This document shows, one piece after another, positions 19,783 through 28,673 of a stretch of 64,000 bases of DNA (position 1 is the stretch's first letter; the number at the start of each line of letters is the position of its first letter). The translations under genes and the position numbers were made by a program. Source of the DNA: Enterocytospora artemiae (taxonomy: Eukaryota; Microsporidia). Location of the stretch: NCBI GenBank assembly GCA_038659295.1, contig JASNGC010000001.1, forward strand, positions 124,001 through 188,000, in the 5' to 3' direction. Below the pieces are notes generated by a model. The model searched no databases. It worked only from the letters and a program-made list of their open reading frames with translations, and had not been told where the DNA came from.

Positions 19783-20109
19783 ATGGCTGAACAACCACAA
19801 ATTATTTTTTCTAAGAGTGGTGATACTCCAGCTCCAAACTCCCATAAATTATACTTTTCAATCCAATGTTTAAGTAATCCAATAACAAAGACTGTGGTGA
19901 AGGTAACTAAAAAATGTACCAATGTGGAATTTCTCAGTAGTAATAAGGAACTTGCCACCTTAAAGGATTGCTTTCCAATTGAAACATTACAACAAACTGC
20001 AACTGAAGCCAAAACTACCACAGAACACAATACAGAAGCCAAGAAGTTTAAGCAAGATTTTAAAAAGCAAGGAACATTATTAGGATTTTTTAAAAAAAAT
20101 AAATCATAG
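19783..20109 (+). CDS. Small protein with C-terminal PCNA-binding (PIP) box
   Basis: 108 residues. The C-terminus KKQGTLLGFFKK contains a perfect PIP box (Q-x-x-L-x-x-F-F, residues 96-103) followed by basic residues, the layout of Pol32/POLD3 (yeast Pol32 ends QGTLESFFKRK). PIP boxes dock proteins on the PCNA sliding clamp. The rest (Lys/Thr-rich, one possible beta-rich stretch at 28-75) is not recognised and is much shorter than Pol32 (about 350 residues). It could be a stripped-down Pol delta third subunit or another clamp partner. The start ATG at 19783 follows TTTACCCAAAG; the upstream open frame begins only with TTG. It overlaps an antisense open frame judged to be a shadow. Confidence 0.72.
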   Translation: MAEQPQIIFSKSGDTPAPNSHKLYFSIQCLSNPITKTVVKVTKKCTNVEFLSSNKELATLKDCFPIETLQQTATEAKTTTEHNTEAKKFKQDFKKQGTLLGFFKKNKS

Positions 20110-20212
20110 ATTTTAAGTAGCAATCCACAGTAAGAACATAATTTTGTAGCTCTATTTGTCTATGCCAAATCTGGCTACATTTGAATATATCCTTAGAATC
20201 TAGATGAAACAT

Positions 20213-20974
20213 TTATTCATTCTCAGCTATGGCCTGTAAATAACCATCAATCTCTTGTGGTGGAAGATATTCTAATCCAGCCTTAGAAAACACTGATATT
20301 TCAACTTCCGTATGTTCTGCTTCCTTACCAATACTTTGTAATAATGCACCAACAGCCACTTTAATAAGTTGGCTCCTATCTAGAGTTTGGGTGTAGTTTT
20401 TCTCTAAAAAGGTAATCATCTTATGGTAATCTTCACCTGCACACATTGCATAGCATGGTAACTCTATAGCTGAGAGATCCGTGTAATAAAGTCTAGTTTT
20501 GTCTTTTTCAAAGCCAAATATCATTGCTGCAAATGCAGGTATTCTCTCTCCACTTCTCTGGATGTATGACTGAAATTTATCAGCGAGAGATCTTATGAAA
20601 ATATCTGGGGTGAGCAGGCCGGTTGATTGGGTAATGTTTTGTAGATCTCGGCATTTAATTGTATTTCGCCCTAGTCCAAGTGTATATTCCTTGGAAGAAG
20701 CCAAATCCCTTGCCTTTGAAATTACAAAATCGATATCTGCTGGTAAACCAGTAATATTGCAATAAATATTATCTATTATTTTAAATACCGACGAAAATGT
20801 ATCTTCTTGAAGCATGGGAACAGCCAATTTTCTGCTTACATTCACAATGAATTCGTCAGATGCAACTGAAACTATTTGAAACGAATTATTAACTGCTTCT
20901 AAAGCATATTCTATTTGGGTCAGCTTCCCATCCTGATTAAAGATATGATAAACTTGTGAATTAAAGTCGGACAT
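20213..20974 (-). CDS. SCL1: 20S proteasome subunit alpha-1 (PSMA6/Scl1)
   Basis: 253 residues. The alpha-type N-terminal helix motif is present (FNQDGKLTQIEYALEAVNN, matching FSPEGRLxQVEYAxKAI). The FKIxxNIxCxxTGxxAD segment and the C-terminal EIDGYLQAIAENE match alpha-1 (EIDAHLVALAERD) better than other alpha subunits. Alpha-1 is part of the outer ring that gates the proteasome core. The open frame extends 25 codons further upstream, but the ATG at 20974 (MSDFNSQ) is directly behind TTTTTGAATCCCCAA and gives the correct family N-terminus; the longer version would block the gate helix. Confidence 0.9.
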   Translation of the reverse strand: MSDFNSQVYHIFNQDGKLTQIEYALEAVNNSFQIVSVASDEFIVNVSRKLAVPMLQEDTFSSVFKIIDNIYCNITGLPADIDFVISKARDLASSKEYTLGLGRNTIKCRDLQNITQSTGLLTPDIFIRSLADKFQSYIQRSGERIPAFAAMIFGFEKDKTRLYYTDLSAIELPCYAMCAGEDYHKMITFLEKNYTQTLDRSQLIKVAVGALLQSIGKEAEHTEVEISVFSKAGLEYLPPQEIDGYLQAIAENE

Positions 20975-20990
20975 TTGGGGATTCAAAAAT
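20975..20990 (-). promoter_or_regulatory. C-rich start signal deciding the PSMA6 start
   Basis: On the coding strand this reads ATTTTTGAATCCCCAA and abuts the ATG at 20974. It lies inside the longer open frame and marks the internal ATG as the true start. Confidence 0.65.
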
Positions 20991-21574
20991 ATTTCCCAAA
21001 CAATGAAACCAAAGTATTTAAACTCCCTATGCATTTGGAATAGTCTCAATGGCTACAAGATTAAGTTTACTTGCCATGAACCATGATCATTACATCAAGA
21101 ATAACATCTCATAGTATTTTATGATATAATTGATGTCTTGTTCAGGTAAAAAGTTCCTTGTAGTATTTTGTCAAATATTTGAACCAACCTGGATATGATA
21201 TTTAATAATCTGTGGATAGATATTAACCTATAAGGTTACAACTTAGGAGTATTTCACTTAGAAATAGATCTATCTAAATGGTTAAGGAGCAGAGTTCTTT
21301 ATTATTTTTTTAAAAGTTAATAATAAAAATTAGTTATTTTTCGTAAAAGCATTTCTCAAATAAATTTCATATTCACAGATGATTCAGAAGTAGATCCTAA
21401 AGATCTTTAGATAGGCCTGTAAATTATTATATACTATAAGTTTGAATCTTTTGCCTTTTCTTGGTTTTCTATAAAGTTATCTTTGTGATTGAAGTAACAC
21501 TATTGGAGTTTCAATGATTGTAGTACCTCCACAAGCATTTAATCATCGAAAATATTTTTAATTTTGTCCCTTTT
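20975..21574. other. Divergent gap between PSMA6 and the next gene
   Basis: 600 AT-rich bases between two divergent genes. The PSMA6 signal is at the left end and TTTTGTCCCTTTT at the right end before the ATG at 21575. No further gene or RNA was seen. Confidence 0.55.
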
Positions 21575-22066
21575 ATGAAAAATTATTCTAATAAATTAGA
21601 AGTACCAATGTTTATTAAACATTGCAAAGAAGGTACAAATACAATTCGAGCATTGAAATTAGCGAAAGCTGAATATGAAGCTAAACTGAAGACTCAAAAA
21701 GAAATAGATAAAATAGAACATGAATTGGACATGGAGTTGCCATTTAATGACTATTTTGACAATAAAAAGAAAAGATCACGAAACAACCAATTATACTTTC
21801 GATCCATTGAAATGAAGACTGAATGCACAGCTAACGCTGAAGAGGACCTATTTGACATTGATGAACAATTTATGAACTTACCAGAGAGATTGCAGTCATT
21901 TAAAAAAGGAGAGAGAATAATTTGTGCCTACAAAAGAAAAAAGATTCGTGGAACAGTATTAGAATCAGACAGCCAAAAACTAATAATAAAAACATCGGAT
22001 AGAAAAAAGATCGAATGGTCCCTGCAACAATTAGAAGAAGACAAAATTAGGTTTGTAAAAGAATAA
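21575..22066 (+). CDS. Small protein with SH3/Tudor-like C-terminus (unrecognised)
   Basis: 163 residues. Residues 20-55 form a charged helix, probably coiled coil (ALKLAKAEYEAKLKTQKEID). Then comes a low-structure acidic part. The last 55 residues read FKKGERIICAYKRKKIRGTV, then a LIIKTSDRKKIEWSLQQLE stretch: the strand pattern of a small SH3-like or Tudor barrel (KGxxVxAxYxxxxxxGTV). Such domains are found in chromatin and RNA-associated factors, but no family could be named. The start ATG follows TTTTGTCCCTTTT, so expression is likely. What is seen: start signal, helix and barrel-like pattern. Function is unknown. Confidence 0.65.
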   Translation: MKNYSNKLEVPMFIKHCKEGTNTIRALKLAKAEYEAKLKTQKEIDKIEHELDMELPFNDYFDNKKKRSRNNQLYFRSIEMKTECTANAEEDLFDIDEQFMNLPERLQSFKKGERIICAYKRKKIRGTVLESDSQKLIIKTSDRKKIEWSLQQLEEDKIRFVKE

Positions 22067-22539
22067 ATACAGATAAAATAGAATACAGTTTTTACGAAAA
22101 TTTATAGGGATAGAATATGTTTTCACCATAACAAATACTGTTTTAATCAATTAAAATTCCATGCAAAACGATTTAACTAACATGTATGTCAATTATGCTA
22201 CAGTAGTCGAACTGCAGTCATTGATAGTCGTGCTTATTACAGTTCCTCTTGAAATATTTTATTATACTGCCTTCTGAGAATCATGTCTGACAAACCCTAT
22301 AATGAATACGAGTAATGCTACATTACATTTGCTATTTGGGTATTTTCTTCTAAAAGTGATTAATACATCCTTAATCAGCTAGCTTTTTTAGAAAAACACA
22401 TTAAAATGGTTAAAACTAGAGCTTCATACGACCAATACACTACAATGGTCACATACAAATATTTATTTAAAATAATTACAACTGTATTTGCATAAATAAA
22501 CAAACTATTTGTCAAAAAAATTGTTTGTTTCTTCAACTT
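22067..22539. other. Intergenic gap before the PMT gene
   Basis: 473 AT-rich bases. A 26-codon frame at 22302 behind AAACCCTATA was noticed but has no resemblance to a known small protein. Nothing else is seen. Confidence 0.5.
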
Positions 22540-24768
22540 ATGCGTATAAACAACACAGTTCCTTTCCTTATCTTTTTAGTTTCCTATTCTGTAAAAATTC
22601 ATAGGATTGAAAAGGGAAATTTTGTAATATGGGACGAAGCACACTTTGGTGTCTTTTCTCAAGCATATTTAGATAGAAAATTCTACTTTGATGTTCATCC
22701 TCCGCTAGGAAAGATGCTTACGGCAATTAGTGGTTACATTTATGGACAATCAAATGTTTTTTCCTTTAAATCATCAGATAAGTTTCCAGATAAATTTGAT
22801 TATGTAGGAATGAGACGTTTTCACGCGGCAATGGCCTCACTTGTCCCACTCTTTGCCTATTTAATACTAAGAGAATTCAACTTTTCGGTAAGACGTAGTA
22901 GTATTCTCTCACTATTATTTATTTTTGATAATGGAATGACTTCTATCTCTAGAATTATTTTGTTAGACTCACATCTATTGGCCTTTACAGCAGCTACTAC
23001 ATATTTCTTTGTACGGTTTCAGTCTAAGGGCAATTGTTGGAATTTATTTTGGCTTGGATTATCCATTGGATGTGTATTGTCTGTTAAATGGATTGGCTGC
23101 TTAACAACGCTGTATGTTGGCATTTACATCATATATTTATTGTACAACTCAATGATTATGGATAGTTTAATCCAATTTATTGTGTTGTTCTTAAAATGCG
23201 CTTTTTTCCTAATAATTTCTCCAATATTCATTTATATTCTGTTTTTTATAATTCATTTTGAACTTGTGAATGAAAGCTCGCCAGATGCAGGGAGCCTCTC
23301 TTTAAATTTCAATCTAGGCCTCAAAAATAACTCTTACAATGATTATTGGAAATATATATCATTTGGCAGGCAAATCACTCTAAAAATAGAAGGGGGATAT
23401 CTGCATTCGCATAAACATCCATATCCAGACGAAACAACGACCTATAGTGATGAATCATGGAAAACTTCTGCTATGGAAGATACTAATAGAGTAGAAAATA
23501 ATATATCGCCCAGTAATGCCTCTAAAATACCTGAAAAATATCAAGTGACGTTTTATGCACATAAAGATGAGAATAATTCATTTTACCTACAAAAAGTAGA
23601 AGATTCTGAAGTTACTGGCTTTTTGAGAAATGGGGATGAGATCGTAATACTGCATAGTGAAACAAAAGGCTATTTAGCAACCGACAAGAAGCCATCGTAT
23701 GTCGAAAAAGGTATAAGAGTATATTGTAAGGAAGAAAGTCCAAATGAATCATCTGTTTGGATAGTAGAAGAGGTTGAAGAAACATTTGCACAAAATGGAA
23801 AGATTAATCCGGAAGATATTAATTTGCAGAAGGGTACAGGCCTAATTACTTCACTGCTTACTAAATTCTATTTGAAAAATAAATCAACGGGATTATATCT
23901 ATCAAAAAGTGGTAAAAAGTATCCTAACTGGGGATACCAGCAGGGCGAGATTTTTCTCACGTCTAGAAAGGACAGAGAAAATAGTATTTTTACGATAGAT
24001 GAAAATCTATTTGCTGAAAATGAACAAAATGCCAAACATGAACACCTAAAATCAAATTTTCTTAAAAAGTTTATCGAATTAAACGTCCATATGTACAAAG
24101 TAAATAAGTCTTTTGTAACTGACCCTGATTTAGAAAGAAATAGAATAGATTCAGATCCTTGGGAATGGTTTATTTTGCTAAGAGGACTTAGAATGTCTCA
24201 ATGGGGAAACGACTACAAATTCTATATGTTTTTTAATCCCTTGCTACTTTATGTCTCCTCTATTTCAATACTTTATATGATATTTAGGTTTTTATCTGAA
24301 TTGGTATCATCCTATGTAATGGCTGAGATTAGAAAAATGACCGCAGACATTGAGTTGTCCAACAGAAAAATATCAAATTTTGTTAAAACACTAGAGACAG
24401 AGAATGTAGAATGTAAAAAACGGTCAATATATGCAGATAATTCTGCCCCTAGCTTCTCAGCTATAAAGAAAAATTACTCTAAAACAGCATTCAAATCATA
24501 TGTGTGTGTATTTGGGTGGATGCTACACTATTTCCCTTTTTTCATGGTAGGTAGAGTATTATATTTTCATCATTATTTTCCTGCATATTTTTATGCTATT
24601 CTATCAATTTGTATAAATATGAGGAAGATCAAATACAGTCATTTGGCTTTGTTTGTATTATCAATCCTTATTGTATATATGCTTTATTCTCCTTTGACAT
24701 ACGGCTTTTTGCAACAAGAAAAACTAAAATATCTAAAGATAATTCCCAGCTGGGATTTTATTGATTAG
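22540..24768 (+). CDS. PMT2: Protein O-mannosyltransferase (PMT family, PMT2-like)
   Basis: 742 residues. The N-terminal catalytic signature is WDEAHFG (31-37, acidic pair Asp32/Glu33) and DVHPPLGKM (51-59). Several membrane segments follow, then the luminal stretch GGYLHSHKHPYP and three MIR-type repeats (about residues 270-470), then further membrane helices with the LRGLRMSQWGN and HYFPFFMVGRVLYFHHYFP blocks typical of PMTs. The enzyme sits in the ER and transfers mannose from dolichol-phosphate-mannose to Ser/Thr. In microsporidia O-mannosylation modifies polar-tube and wall proteins. The frame before the ATG at 22540 is open only to a TTG. No C-rich block is seen upstream, unlike most genes here. 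Confidence 0.93.
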   Translation: MRINNTVPFLIFLVSYSVKIHRIEKGNFVIWDEAHFGVFSQAYLDRKFYFDVHPPLGKMLTAISGYIYGQSNVFSFKSSDKFPDKFDYVGMRRFHAAMASLVPLFAYLILREFNFSVRRSSILSLLFIFDNGMTSISRIILLDSHLLAFTAATTYFFVRFQSKGNCWNLFWLGLSIGCVLSVKWIGCLTTLYVGIYIIYLLYNSMIMDSLIQFIVLFLKCAFFLIISPIFIYILFFIIHFELVNESSPDAGSLSLNFNLGLKNNSYNDYWKYISFGRQITLKIEGGYLHSHKHPYPDETTTYSDESWKTSAMEDTNRVENNISPSNASKIPEKYQVTFYAHKDENNSFYLQKVEDSEVTGFLRNGDEIVILHSETKGYLATDKKPSYVEKGIRVYCKEESPNESSVWIVEEVEETFAQNGKINPEDINLQKGTGLITSLLTKFYLKNKSTGLYLSKSGKKYPNWGYQQGEIFLTSRKDRENSIFTIDENLFAENEQNAKHEHLKSNFLKKFIELNVHMYKVNKSFVTDPDLERNRIDSDPWEWFILLRGLRMSQWGNDYKFYMFFNPLLLYVSSISILYMIFRFLSELVSSYVMAEIRKMTADIELSNRKISNFVKTLETENVECKKRSIYADNSAPSFSAIKKNYSKTAFKSYVCVFGWMLHYFPFFMVGRVLYFHHYFPAYFYAILSICINMRKIKYSHLALFVLSILIVYMLYSPLTYGFLQQEKLKYLKIIPSWDFID

Positions 24769-25068
24769 TAAAGTTACATATAGGGAAATGTTCACAAGAA
24801 TAAACTTAGTTGATATGGATATTTTTTCACCTGATTGATATTTATAAGAATAATATGTAATAGAGGAGACCTTGAACTCTTACATATGATTTTATAGGGC
24901 TGAATAATATAAATGTTTGCGGTAGAATTGATAAGCTTTGATGTAATATTTAATTGTATATGAATATTTTCTGTGTTCAAATCGCATCTAGATACTCTAT
25001 TCTATGTCTAATCGTATCTAGACTGCATCCCGCCTTTTTTCATATTTTTTACTTTATTTCTCCCATAG
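24769..25068 (+). other. Intergenic gap
   Basis: 300 bases; TTTATTTCTCCCATAG before the RPA1 ATG is its only recognisable element. Confidence 0.55.
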
Positions 25069-26754
25069 ATGAATCTGACTCCAGGAACAGTATCGGCACT
25101 ATTTAATTCTCAAAAGAATAATCCGCTATTTAAAAATCCAATATTACAACTTACCGCTCTTAGCAAAGTAGCTGTTACAGGGGATTCCAAGCCACGCTTT
25201 AAAGCAAATGTAAGCGATGGTCAATATTATATGAAGGCCGTGTTTGCCAGTGATATCAGTGCACAGTTGGACAAAGGAATTGCCAGTGTGAATCACATTA
25301 TTCAAGTTGGTATTTTCAGTATACGTCCAAAAGATCAAAACATTTACATGTATATTCAAAGCGTTTTACAATATGAAGCATGTAGTTCTGAACAGGGAGC
25401 TCCAGTAAATATAGGTACCCACACGGTGTCCAGTGCAGTGAACACAAGTAGCGCAACAAAGAAAACCATCTCTGATTTGCCATCCTCTAAAAGACAAAAT
25501 ATTGCAGAGGACGGATTTACTCCTATAAAAGATATAAATCCGTTTCTAAATAGATGGGTTATTAAGGGTAGGGTAGTTTCAAAAACCGATATCAGAAAAT
25601 TTAATTCTAAAAGTGGAGAGGGTAAGCTTTTTTCATTTGAAATTGCAGATAATTCTATGCAATGTAAAGTTGTGGCATTTTCAGAGGCAGTTGATATTTT
25701 TTATCCAATTGTAGAAAACAATAAGGTATTTATGCTATCTCATGGCACCGTAAAGATGGCCAATAAACAATATACCAGTAATAACTTTGACTATGAAATC
25801 CACCTGGAAAGAAACTCAGAAATACAGCTTATTGAGGATGATGAGATTCCGCCATTTAAATTTACATTTCAGCATATTGGTTCCCTTTCTATGGCTAAGA
25901 ATATTGTGGATGTTATAGGAATAGTTAAGGAAGTGTTCCCTGTTAGTACAGTTATTGCAAAAAATACAGGAAAAGAAATCACTAAGAGAGATTTGATACT
26001 TGTTGATCAAACTGGAAACTGTAGACTAACTTTGTGGGGAGCAAAGGCAGAAGAGGAGTTAGAGAAAGATATTGTGATTTGCTTAAAAAGTGTTAAAGTT
26101 GGAGAATATAATGGAATAAATTTATCTACGAATGCATCATCTCAAGTTATGACAAATGTGGATATACCAGAAGCTATTGAACTCTTTGCATGGTACCAGA
26201 GGGAAGGAAAGGATATTGTAATAGAGAGACAGAAAGTAGCTCCTAAAACACAGTTTATGGCGGATTTGAAGAATGGAAATCAGGAGTATGGATATATTCA
26301 GGGTACTATTCTCTATTTAAAGGAAGATAATTTATTTTATGAATCATGTCCCTCTGAAAATTGTAACAAGAAGGTAACATTGGAGGATAATGGAAACTAT
26401 AGATGTGAAAGATGCAACTACACATATGACACGTGTGAGTATAGATATATGCTTTCCTTCAATGCTGGCGATTTTACAGGTCTTTCATGGATGACGGCAT
26501 TTGATGATATTGGAAAAAAATTATTCAATATGCCAGCTCAAAATTTGAAAGAAATGAGAGATGAAAATCCCGTAGAAGTTCAGGCAATAGTAAAGGATGT
26601 TATTGGTAAAGAGTACACCCTAAAACTAAAGTCAAAAGATGATCAATATAATGGTGAAATGATTAAAAGAATCAACTGTTTGGATTGTTCACCGATTGAT
26701 ATGGCTACACAGGCCAAAAGATTTTTAGATTCTATTGAAAAGATTTCTTCATAA
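25069..26754 (+). CDS. RFA1: Replication protein A large subunit (RPA70)
   Basis: 561 residues. The order is: N-terminal OB-like domain (DGxxxMKAVFASD), linker, DNA-binding OB folds A (INPFLNRWVIKGRVVSKTDI, about 160-260) and B (FQHIGSLSMAKNIVDVIGIV, about 275-385), and fold C with its zinc finger (Cys427, Cys432, Cys446, Cys449 in a CxxxxC...CxxC arrangement). The heterotrimer coats single-stranded DNA in replication, repair and recombination. The length is close to yeast Rfa1 (621). MNLTPGTVSAL matches the family N-terminus. The start ATG follows CTCCCATAG. Complete, with no missing key residue. Confidence 0.96.
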   Translation: MNLTPGTVSALFNSQKNNPLFKNPILQLTALSKVAVTGDSKPRFKANVSDGQYYMKAVFASDISAQLDKGIASVNHIIQVGIFSIRPKDQNIYMYIQSVLQYEACSSEQGAPVNIGTHTVSSAVNTSSATKKTISDLPSSKRQNIAEDGFTPIKDINPFLNRWVIKGRVVSKTDIRKFNSKSGEGKLFSFEIADNSMQCKVVAFSEAVDIFYPIVENNKVFMLSHGTVKMANKQYTSNNFDYEIHLERNSEIQLIEDDEIPPFKFTFQHIGSLSMAKNIVDVIGIVKEVFPVSTVIAKNTGKEITKRDLILVDQTGNCRLTLWGAKAEEELEKDIVICLKSVKVGEYNGINLSTNASSQVMTNVDIPEAIELFAWYQREGKDIVIERQKVAPKTQFMADLKNGNQEYGYIQGTILYLKEDNLFYESCPSENCNKKVTLEDNGNYRCERCNYTYDTCEYRYMLSFNAGDFTGLSWMTAFDDIGKKLFNMPAQNLKEMRDENPVEVQAIVKDVIGKEYTLKLKSKDDQYNGEMIKRINCLDCSPIDMATQAKRFLDSIEKISS

Positions 26755-26904
26755 TAAATTAAAATGGAAAATTTTGTTGAATGTATCTTCTGCGTTAATT
26801 AAAAGGGGCGAAATTGGCAATTATGCTGTTGGATGCTCTATTCTTTACATAAAATGTGTTACTGCTGCTATTTCCTCTCATTAAAAATCATCATTTATTA
26901 ATTC

Positions 26905-27759
26905 CTATAATCCATCAAAATACTCTGATTCTATATGTTTCATCAAATTTGACCAAATCAAATGCCTAACAGCATTTTGGTCGTTAATATTTCGGTTAAT
27001 AATGTTTTTCAGCTTGTACAGGTATATTTTGCAGTTTGAAATATCTCCACTATTTAAGAATTCTTTAAAACATCTATAAAATATCAAAATATTCTGGCCT
27101 TCTCTCATATTTTTCCCTGATAGCCAAAAATGGACTGCTTTTTGATATTTATCATGAATATTACCAGATAGCATAAAAATATTATCTAACTTATTATACA
27201 TGATAAGAATGTCAAAAGCGGTGTGTTCTGAACAGAAATTATTTAAATAAATCTGGGAGATACCAATTATCCTGCTATAATACTCTGGGTTGTGAGCTTT
27301 AATTTTTTCAAAAATACTAATCGCATCTGTAAACTTGTCTGTGTAGAAATACGCTTCACCTAGCTTTTCAGTTTGTAAAATTGTGCTTAAATACTTTCTA
27401 AAACGATTAATTCCACTATTTTGTTTAATAACTTGGTTAAAATGGTGGTTCACCTGAGCAAGCAATCTACCAACAAATTCATCGAAGGTATTCTCATCAT
27501 ACACAAACAAGGATCCTTCATAAGTAGAGGGAGGAGAACGACAAACGTACAATTTCAAATAATACATATTTTCGTAGAGAGGTGTATAATTTAAACAAAA
27601 TTGAGACACGGGTAGTCTATTCAATAATAGATTATTTAAACAATCAAAATAGTCTAAATGGAGGACTTGGAAAAGCTTCAACTGAAAAATTCGATCCAGA
27701 AATTTGTCAGTTTCATTAAAACGAGAATCAAATTCGATGTCAATGGGAATTTGAGGCAT
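26905..27759 (-). CDS. Hypothetical helical protein, TPR-like
   Basis: 284 residues. Not recognised as a known family. Most of it reads as amphipathic helices. Around residues 140-180, GEAYFYTDKFTDAISIFEKI and the following YSRIIGISQIYLN have the spacing of a TPR pair (small residue, aromatic, A..IFEKI), suggesting a protein-binding scaffold. There is no signal peptide or membrane segment. The start ATG at 27759 (MPQIPID) is behind AATTTACCCATAGG, a full start signal. TPR proteins of trafficking complexes such as TRAPP were considered, but no diagnostic motif supports this. Confidence 0.68.
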   Translation of the reverse strand: MPQIPIDIEFDSRFNETDKFLDRIFQLKLFQVLHLDYFDCLNNLLLNRLPVSQFCLNYTPLYENMYYLKLYVCRSPPSTYEGSLFVYDENTFDEFVGRLLAQVNHHFNQVIKQNSGINRFRKYLSTILQTEKLGEAYFYTDKFTDAISIFEKIKAHNPEYYSRIIGISQIYLNNFCSEHTAFDILIMYNKLDNIFMLSGNIHDKYQKAVHFWLSGKNMREGQNILIFYRCFKEFLNSGDISNCKIYLYKLKNIINRNINDQNAVRHLIWSNLMKHIESEYFDGL

Positions 27760-28673
27760 CCTATGGGTAAATTGATAAGAAGATTGAACAACAATTTTAG
27801 CAAAGAATTTCTATGGAGACCTGGTACAAGCACAATATATGAACTTCAATCTGTAAGATATATGAGTTGTTATTCTTGGCACCATTGAAGATTAAAATTT
27901 TTGATTTTAAAGAGTACATTAACAAATATTGTATAGAAACATTCATTTTAAACAATACAACCACAAATTATTGTCAAATTTTCAAAAACAGGTACCAGAA
28001 ATTTTAGATTGATTTATTTTACCAAATCATAAGATAATTTAGCATGTTTCAACAGTACTTATAACTTAAATAAAAACCAGGCTATTTTGAAAGTAAGTTT
28101 AGAATGGAGCTTATTTTATGAAAAAAGAGTTTATCAAATGGTAATATGCGATTGGCTTTCAGACACATTCTCAAGATTCTAAATGTATCATTTATAGAAG
28201 TAGTAGTAACTTCTATTGCTGCAGAATACCTTTTCGATTCGCCAGACCGTTTATAATATATTGAACTTCGTTGGTTTTGAAACCAAATATTTATTGTGTA
28301 TCTATCAAAGAATGGATCCTCTCAAGTGGCTCTAGAAGGATATTTTTTACATTAGAACTTCCCTTGTCATTTCTTTCTAATTCAGATAGTTTCAGTAAAT
28401 CCAATATTACTTGCATTTATGGTAGATATCTTCTTCAATAACTTACTGCAATCATATACATTTGAGAAACAAATGACAAAAGTACTTTAGAAATAAGATT
28501 TGGCTCATAAAAGATATTTAATTTAAAGAGAACCATTAAAAAACGGTTAAGAACACAAAAGTACTACAGAAACAGATGTATTGATATACTTACAAATGTG
28601 ATCACATTATATTATGATGCTTTTAATGAAGTGTAGACCTATTGAAAGAAGCAAATACTAGGTTAAAAAGAAT
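27760..28673. other. 914-base gene-free stretch
   Basis: Between the TPR-like gene and CCT7 (same strand). Apart from the start signal at the left end (AATTTACCC on the minus strand) there is no C-rich block with a frame behind it on either strand and no tRNA. I could not recognise U2, U6, SRP, RNase P or 5S RNA cores by eye, but divergent microsporidian versions would be easy to miss. Confidence 0.45.

Noticed and set aside
19773..20123. 116-codon antisense frame over the PIP-box gene
   Set aside because: It overlaps a frame with a full start signal and a meaningful C-terminal motif; the antisense product is a mirror of it.
22302..22382. 26-codon frame behind AAACCCTATA, considered as an Ost4-like peptide
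   Set aside because: The sequence does not match Ost4 and lacks a clear membrane helix; the CCC lies in otherwise unremarkable sequence.
24792..24980. 62-codon minus-strand frame after the PMT gene
   Set aside because: No start signal, low-complexity Ile/Asn/Tyr composition, no family resemblance.
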